Assembly: GCF_900143515.1 (NCBI RefSeq)
Contig: NZ_FSQT01000002.1
Coordinates: 1,117,501 to 1,181,500 of the forward strand
DNA length: 64,000 bases
Direction: 5' to 3'
Source: Micromonospora cremea
Lineage (GTDB): Bacteria > Actinomycetota > Actinomycetes > Mycobacteriales > Micromonosporaceae
The position numbers and the translations under genes are program-made. The notes beneath the pieces are model-generated. The model ran no database searches. It saw only the letters and a list, made by a program, of their open reading frames with translations, and was not told the origin of the DNA. This document shows positions 59,666 to 64,000 of this stretch, piece after piece (position 1 is the first letter of the stretch; each line of letters begins with the position of its first letter).

Positions 59666-59694
59666 GCGCCTGGGGCCACAATCCCGCCAGGCGC
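59666..59694 (-). promoter_or_regulatory. Hairpin in the csp mRNA leader
   Basis: GCGCCTGG and CCAGGCGC form an 8-bp stem (inner GG/CC can extend it), followed on the minus strand by TCTTTGTTG. Inside the leader this could act as an attenuator or as a thermosensitive element. Confidence 0.4.
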
Positions 59695-59731
59695 ACACAG
59701 AGTCTCTGGTAACCAAAACTGCAACCCGTTC

Positions 59732-59762
59732 AACCTACCACGGATTTTCGCGCCGTGGTCAA
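59732..59762 (-). promoter_or_regulatory. Probable csp promoter with internal inverted repeat
   Basis: Minus-strand TTGACC (59762-59757), a 19-nt spacer and TAGGTT (59737-59732). ACCACGG/CCGTGGT (59737-59743, 59753-59759) forms a 7-bp inverted repeat between the two boxes. The promoter overlaps the adnB stop codon. Confidence 0.4.
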
Positions 59763-62700
59763 TGTTGGACGGAATCTTCGGGCAACTTGGCGATCAGGGC
59801 CGTGAGCCCGGTCACGTCCAGCAGGTCGGCGGGGCGAACCGTCACCCCGTGCCGGACGTAGTGGAACGCCGCTCCCACCCGGTCGACCGGCACGCCGGCC
59901 AGCTCCGCCCAGGCCAGCCGATAGACGGCCAACTGCACCGCGGCCACCTCCGCCGCCGGGCCGGTGGGTTGCGCCCCGGTCTTCCAGTCCACCACGTCGA
60001 ACCGGCCGCCCGGCCGGGCGAAGACCGCGTCCATCCGCCCCCGCACCACCACCCCGGCGATCACCGTGGCGAAGGGCACCTCCACCTCCACCGGCACCCG
60101 ATCGGCCCACTCGCTGGCCAGGAAGCGCTCCTGAAGCTCGACGAGCGCCTCGTCCGGCGCGGCGTCCGCGTCGGCGGCGCCGGGCAGCTCGTCCACGTCG
60201 AGCAGCCGGTCGGCGCCGAAGCGCTGTTCCAGCCAGGCGTGGAAGGCGGTGCCGCGGCGGGCGTACGGGTTGGGCTCGGTGGGCACCGGGCGGCGCAACG
60301 CGCGGGCCAGCGCCGCCGGATCACGGCGCAACGCGACCAACTGGGTGACGCTCAGCTGCCCGGGCAGGGCCACCTCGACCGCGCCGGAGAGCCGGGTCAA
60401 CTCCGCCCGCTCGGCCAGCAGCAGGTCCGCCTCGCGCCGCCAGCGCGCCACCTCCGGATCGACCTCCGGCTCGACCGGTCCACCGCCGACCACCACCTCG
60501 GCCGGGCCGTCGGTCATCAGGCGGCGAACCAGCGCGGCCGCCTCGGCCAGCGCCGGCCGGCGGCCGCCCAGCGGGTCGGCCGGCCACTCCGCGCGGAGCA
60601 CCACCTCGGCGGTCGGGTTGGTCGCATCCGGGGTCGGTTCCGGCGCCCACGCGTCGACCAGGTGCCCCGGGCCGCCGTCCAGGCAGGCGTCGTACACCTC
60701 GCGCAGGAAGACCGACGGCCCGCGCGGGCGCTTGGTCCCCTCCCCCCACCAGTAACCGGAGCAGAGCAGCAGGCGGCGCGGCCGGGTGACGGCCACGTAC
60801 GTCAGCCGCCGCTCCTCCCGCTCGTCGTGGGCCCGCCAGGCGTCGGTGAAGTCGGTCACCGCCCGGGCCACGGCCCGCTGGTCCGCCGCCTCGTCGAGCG
60901 CCAGCTCGGGCAACCCGTCGGCGTCGCCGCGCAGCGGGAACGGCAGCACCCCCAGCCCGCCCAGCCAGTGGTCGGAGTTGCGCACCGGCCCGGGCCACAG
61001 CCCTCGACTCAAGCCCGCCACCGCCACCACGTCCCACTCCAGGCCCTTGGCGGAGTGACCGGTGACCACCTGCACCGCGCCCTCCACCACCTCGACCTCG
61101 CCCGGGGCGAGCCCGCGCTCCTCATCCTCGGCGGCGGCCAGGTAGGACAGGAAGCCGGCGAGCGTCGCACCCGGGGTCTCCCCGCTGAACCGGGCCGCCA
61201 CGTCACCGAGGGCGTCCAGGTGCCCCCGGGCCAGGCCGGCGTCGCCGGCGCCGTCCCGGCCGGCCCGCACCGCGACCTCCACGTCCAGGCCGATGGTCCG
61301 CTCGATGTCCGCGATCAGGTCCGGTAGCGACTGGTCCAGCCGGTAGCGCAGCAGCGCCAGCTCCCGGCCGTACGCGCGCAGCCGCGCGAAGCCCTCCGCC
61401 GAGTACGCCTGCGCCGGGCCGAGGTCGGCCAGCGCCTCCACCAGGGTCGCCTCGTCCAGCAGGTCGGGGCTGATCTCCGAGGTGTCGTCGGCGGCCACCT
61501 GTCGCCGGGCGTTGGCGATGGACCGGGCCCGCCGGTGCAGTGCCACCAGATCGCGCGGCCCGATCCGCCAGCGGGCGCCGGTGAGCAACCGCAGCAGCGC
61601 CGCCCCGTCGGTCGGGTCGGCCAGCACCCGCAGCGTGCAGACCACGTCGCGTACCTCGGGGGTGTCCAGCAGGCCGCCCAGCCCGACCACCTCGACCGGA
61701 AGGCCGCGCTCGCGCAGCGCCGACTCGATCGCCGGGATCTGGCTGCGAACCCGGACCAGCACGGCCGTCGTCGGCCGCTGCGCCACCGGAATGTGCTCGG
61801 GCACCGCGCCGGGCATCCGCGCCGCGCCGCGCCAGGCGGCGAGCACGCTGTCCGCGATCCAGCCCGCCTCGTCGGCGTACGTCGGCAGCAGGGCGCAATG
61901 CACCGTGCCGCCGGCCGCCCCACCGGGACTGCGGTGCGGGATCGGGTCCCGGACGGTCAGCGCGGAGCGCAGCTCCGGCACCCGGGCGCCGGCCGCGCGC
62001 AGCGGGGTGGACAGCGCGTTCGCCACCCGGAGGATCTCCGGGCGGTTGCGCCAGCTGGTGGTGAGCCCGAGCGCCTCGGCCGGCCGGCCGCCGGCCCGGG
62101 CGAACTCGGCGGGGAACCGGTCCAGGGTGCCGGCGCTGGCCCCCCGCCAGCCGTAGATCGACTGGCACGGGTCACCCACCGCGGTCACCGGATGCCCGCC
62201 GCCGAACAGCGCGTTGAGCAGCACCACCTGGGCGTGGCTGGTGTCCTGGTACTCGTCCAGCAGCACCACCCGGTAGCGGTCCCGCTCGATCTCGCCGACC
62301 CCCGGGTGGTCCCGGGCCACCCGGGCCGCCCGGGCGAGCTGGTCCGCGAAGTCCATCGCCTCGAAGTCCGCCTTGCGCCGGGCGTACGCCCGCACCAGCG
62401 GCAACAGCCGCAGCCGGGTCTGCTGGAGGGCGAGCGCCTTGCGCACGTCGGCGTAGACCCGGCCCGGCCGGGACTGCACCTCGGCGAAGAACCGCCCGGT
62501 CCAGGCGGCCAACTCGTCCGGGGCGACCAGGTGCTCGTCCAGCTCCCCGGCGAGGGCCAGCACCGCGTCGGTGATGGTGCTCGGCATCCGGTCCACCTCG
62601 GACATGTCGCCGTCGTAGTTGCGCACCAGCAGGTCGACCAGCTGCCAGCGGGAGGCCTCGGTGAGCAGCCGGGTGGACGGCTCGTAGCCGGCCCGCAACC

Positions 62701-63136
62701 CGTGCTCGGTGACGATCCGCCCGGCGTACGAGTGGTACGTGGAGACGGTGGGCTCGCCGGCGAGCGGGTCGTCCAGCGGGTCCCGGCCCTGCCGGCCGAG
62801 CCGGCGGATCAGCTGGTCGAGCCGGGTTCGTACCCGGTGGGCCAGCTCGCCGGCCGCCTTACGGGTGAAGGTCAGCCCGAGGATCTGCTCCGGCCGCACG
62901 TACGAGTTGGCCACCAGCCAGACCACCCGCGCGGCCATCGTCTCGGTCTTGCCGGACCCGGCCCCGGCGACGACCAGCAGCGGCTCCACCGGGGCGGCGA
63001 TGATCGCTGCCTGCTCCCGGGTGGGCGCCGGCAGCCGCAGCAGCTTGGCCAGCTCCACCGGGGTGTACCGGGGGCCGGCGTCGGCCAGTCGGGGCGCCGG
63101 CGCCGGACCGGCGCCGAACAGAGCGGGCTGGGTCAC
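59759..63136 (-). CDS. adnB: AdnB-like helicase-nuclease (DNA end resection)
   Basis: 1125 residues. UvrD-type motor: [58 protein letters not shown] and [13 protein letters not shown]-terminal RecB-like nuclease: [39 protein letters not shown] (D-x-D-x-K type) and QLAVYRLAW. It forms a heterodimer with AdnA that resects double-strand breaks in actinobacteria. GTG 63136 lies 10 nt after the adnA stop, so the genes are one unit. Confidence 0.92.
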   Translation of the reverse strand: MTQPALFGAGPAPAPRLADAGPRYTPVELAKLLRLPAPTREQAAIIAAPVEPLLVVAGAGSGKTETMAARVVWLVANSYVRPEQILGLTFTRKAAGELAHRVRTRLDQLIRRLGRQGRDPLDDPLAGEPTVSTYHSYAGRIVTEHGLRAGYEPSTRLLTEASRWQLVDLLVRNYDGDMSEVDRMPSTITDAVLALAGELDEHLVAPDELAAWTGRFFAEVQSRPGRVYADVRKALALQQTRLRLLPLVRAYARRKADFEAMDFADQLARAARVARDHPGVGEIERDRYRVVLLDEYQDTSHAQVVLLNALFGGGHPVTAVGDPCQSIYGWRGASAGTLDRFPAEFARAGGRPAEALGLTTSWRNRPEILRVANALSTPLRAAGARVPELRSALTVRDPIPHRSPGGAAGGTVHCALLPTYADEAGWIADSVLAAWRGAARMPGAVPEHIPVAQRPTTAVLVRVRSQIPAIESALRERGLPVEVVGLGGLLDTPEVRDVVCTLRVLADPTDGAALLRLLTGARWRIGPRDLVALHRRARSIANARRQVAADDTSEISPDLLDEATLVEALADLGPAQAYSAEGFARLRAYGRELALLRYRLDQSLPDLIADIERTIGLDVEVAVRAGRDGAGDAGLARGHLDALGDVAARFSGETPGATLAGFLSYLAAAEDEERGLAPGEVEVVEGAVQVVTGHSAKGLEWDVVAVAGLSRGLWPGPVRNSDHWLGGLGVLPFPLRGDADGLPELALDEAADQRAVARAVTDFTDAWRAHDEREERRLTYVAVTRPRRLLLCSGYWWGEGTKRPRGPSVFLREVYDACLDGGPGHLVDAWAPEPTPDATNPTAEVVLRAEWPADPLGGRRPALAEAAALVRRLMTDGPAEVVVGGGPVEPEVDPEVARWRREADLLLAERAELTRLSGAVEVALPGQLSVTQLVALRRDPAALARALRRPVPTEPNPYARRGTAFHAWLEQRFGADRLLDVDELPGAADADAAPDEALVELQERFLASEWADRVPVEVEVPFATVIAGVVVRGRMDAVFARPGGRFDVVDWKTGAQPTGPAAEVAAVQLAVYRLAWAELAGVPVDRVGAAFHYVRHGVTVRPADLLDVTGLTALIAKLPEDSVQH

Positions 63137-63146
63137 GGGGCTACGC

Positions 63147-64000
63147 TCACTCCTCGCCCTCACGGCTGCTCCGGGTGGTCGGCGGCTCGACGACCTGGCG
63201 CCCCTGCCCGGAGACCGGGCAGCTGGTGCGCACCGGGCAGACCCGGCACTTCGAGTTGGCCACCGCGGCGAAGGTGGCAGCGGCCATCGTATCGGCGGTC
63301 CGCCGGACCAGCGCCGTCGCCCAGCCAGCCGCCGGACCCTCGCCGACCGCCGGCTGGTTCTGCTCCCTGGCGTCCTTGGCGGAGGTGCCGAGCTGCACCA
63401 GCGCGGCACCCCCGGACTCCTCGCCGAACTCGGCGAACGCCCCCGCCTCCACCGCCGCCTGGTACGCGCCGAGCTGCGGATGCTCGGCCAGATCGGTGCC
63501 GGTGACGGCGGTGGACTTGCCCGTCTTCAGGTCGATCACCACCAGCCGCCCGTCCTCGTCGACCTCCAGCCGGTCGACCCGGCCGGTCAGGTCGACCGGC
63601 CGGTGCGGGTCGTCCAGGCGGACCGCGAACTCGTGCTCGATGGCGAGCAGCCGGCGCGGGTTGGTGGCCAGCCAGCGCAGCAACTTGTCGACCATCGCCT
63701 CGGCGCGCTCCCGCTCCGGGCCGGCCATCCACCGGGCGGCCAACTCGATCGCGTCGAACCGGGCGGCCACGTAGTCGAGCAGAGCGCCCCGGTCGGCGCT
63801 GGCGTCCTCGGCGAGCATCGCGGCGGCGTGCACCAGGTTGCCCACGCCCTGGGCGGTGCTGGCCGGACCGCTGCCGCCGTGCCGTTCCAGCAGCCAGCGC
63901 AGGCTGCACCGCAACGCGCTCTCCATCGCCGACGGGGTGACCCGCACCGGCTCGCCGTCATCGACCAGCGGCCGGTCGTCGGAGAGCGCCCGCAGCCCCC
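63147..64000 (-). CDS. adnA: AdnA-like helicase-nuclease, C-terminal part (runs off the window)
   Basis: The last 284 residues are visible, all nuclease domain: GVGNLVHAAA, LTGRVDRLEVDEDGRLVVIDLKTGK (active-site D-x-K) and QLGAYQAAVEAGAF. Four cysteines, one in ALRCSLRWLL and three in KCRVCPVRTSCP (C-x2-C-x5-C), match the AddB-type Fe-S staple that closes the nuclease. The frame is open to the window edge. It is the first gene of the adnAB pair. Confidence 0.88.
   Translation of the reverse strand, partial: GLRALSDDRPLVDDGEPVRVTPSAMESALRCSLRWLLERHGGSGPASTAQGVGNLVHAAAMLAEDASADRGALLDYVAARFDAIELAARWMAGPERERAEAMVDKLLRWLATNPRRLLAIEHEFAVRLDDPHRPVDLTGRVDRLEVDEDGRLVVIDLKTGKSTAVTGTDLAEHPQLGAYQAAVEAGAFAEFGEESGGAALVQLGTSAKDAREQNQPAVGEGPAAGWATALVRRTADTMAAATFAAVANSKCRVCPVRTSCPVSGQGRQVVEPPTTRSSREGEE

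Noticed and set aside
1..64000. CRISPR array, prophage, transposase or integrase
   Set aside because: No regularly spaced repeats, no phage or transposition proteins, and no composition break beyond short AT-rich spots were seen.

Overview
The window is high-GC actinobacterial chromosome, most likely from Micromonospora or a close Micromonosporaceae relative. The signs are heavy use of GTG/TTG starts, WhiB proteins, a SigR/RsrA pair, a mycoredoxin, AdnA/AdnB, an XRE-DUF5753/DUF397 pair and DUF5709. As far as I remember it, much of the gene order matches Mycobacterium tuberculosis Rv3193c-Rv3202c (UPF0182, PDZ protease, Zn-hydrolase, ThiF-like, ABC1 kinase, whiB7, uvrD2, glutaredoxin, nudC, adnB, adnA) and Rv3220c-Rv3228 (pdtaS, biotinylated protein, sigH/rshA, SRAP, aroA, rsgA). 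I see no integrated phage, insertion sequence, CRISPR array or biosynthetic cluster. The interest lies mainly in cis-regulation and small genes.

Layout. 1-9.7 kb: 5' part of a siroheme sulfite/nitrite reductase with a cysteine-type leader peptide, a membrane glycosyltransferase, a PdtaS-like kinase, a SIS protein, a TPR protein, and a DHA2 drug exporter divergent from its TetR regulator. 9.7-18.5 kb: GNAT and biotinyl-carrier genes, the 24-residue ribosomal protein bL37, rsrA/sigR, a hydrolase, a WhiB protein, SRAP, aroA, rsgA (apparent CTG start), hisN and a DMT-like transporter. 18.5-25.8 kb: GT4, SDR, a STAS-HATPase fusion, DUF5709, a MacRS-like two-component system, a second RsbW-like ATPase and a variant Prs. 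25.8-35.2 kb: glpK, purC, an orphan solute-binding lipoprotein, two initiator tRNA genes, an ECF sigma/anti-sigma-like pair and UPF0182.

35.3-50.7 kb: proteases, DUF5679, the ThiF-like/ABC1 pair, whiB7 with a long attenuated leader, uvrD2, mycoredoxin, an MFS exporter, the XRE/DUF397 pair and a NudC lacking its zinc ribbon. 50.7-64 kb: paired M16 peptidases, a sulfonate-type ABC operon with an Rrf2 gene, a DEAD-box helicase and cold-shock protein, adnB and the 3' part of adnA.

How genes connect. SigR-type promoters (GGAAT-N19-GTT) sit before both sigR and the mycoredoxin gene, giving a thiol-stress circuit inside one window. The sigR promoter would feed an N-terminally longer SigR isoform. 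The whiB7 mRNA carries an 82-codon upstream ORF, a near-perfect intrinsic terminator and a competing pairing, the expected design for antibiotic-induced antitermination. Sulfur metabolism appears twice: sulfite reductase with a leader peptide, and the sulfonate ABC operon. Two palindromic elements (38.57-38.64 and 57.46-57.54 kb) are the best candidates for dispersed, undescribed repeats. All functional calls are from reading the sequence; no database search was run.
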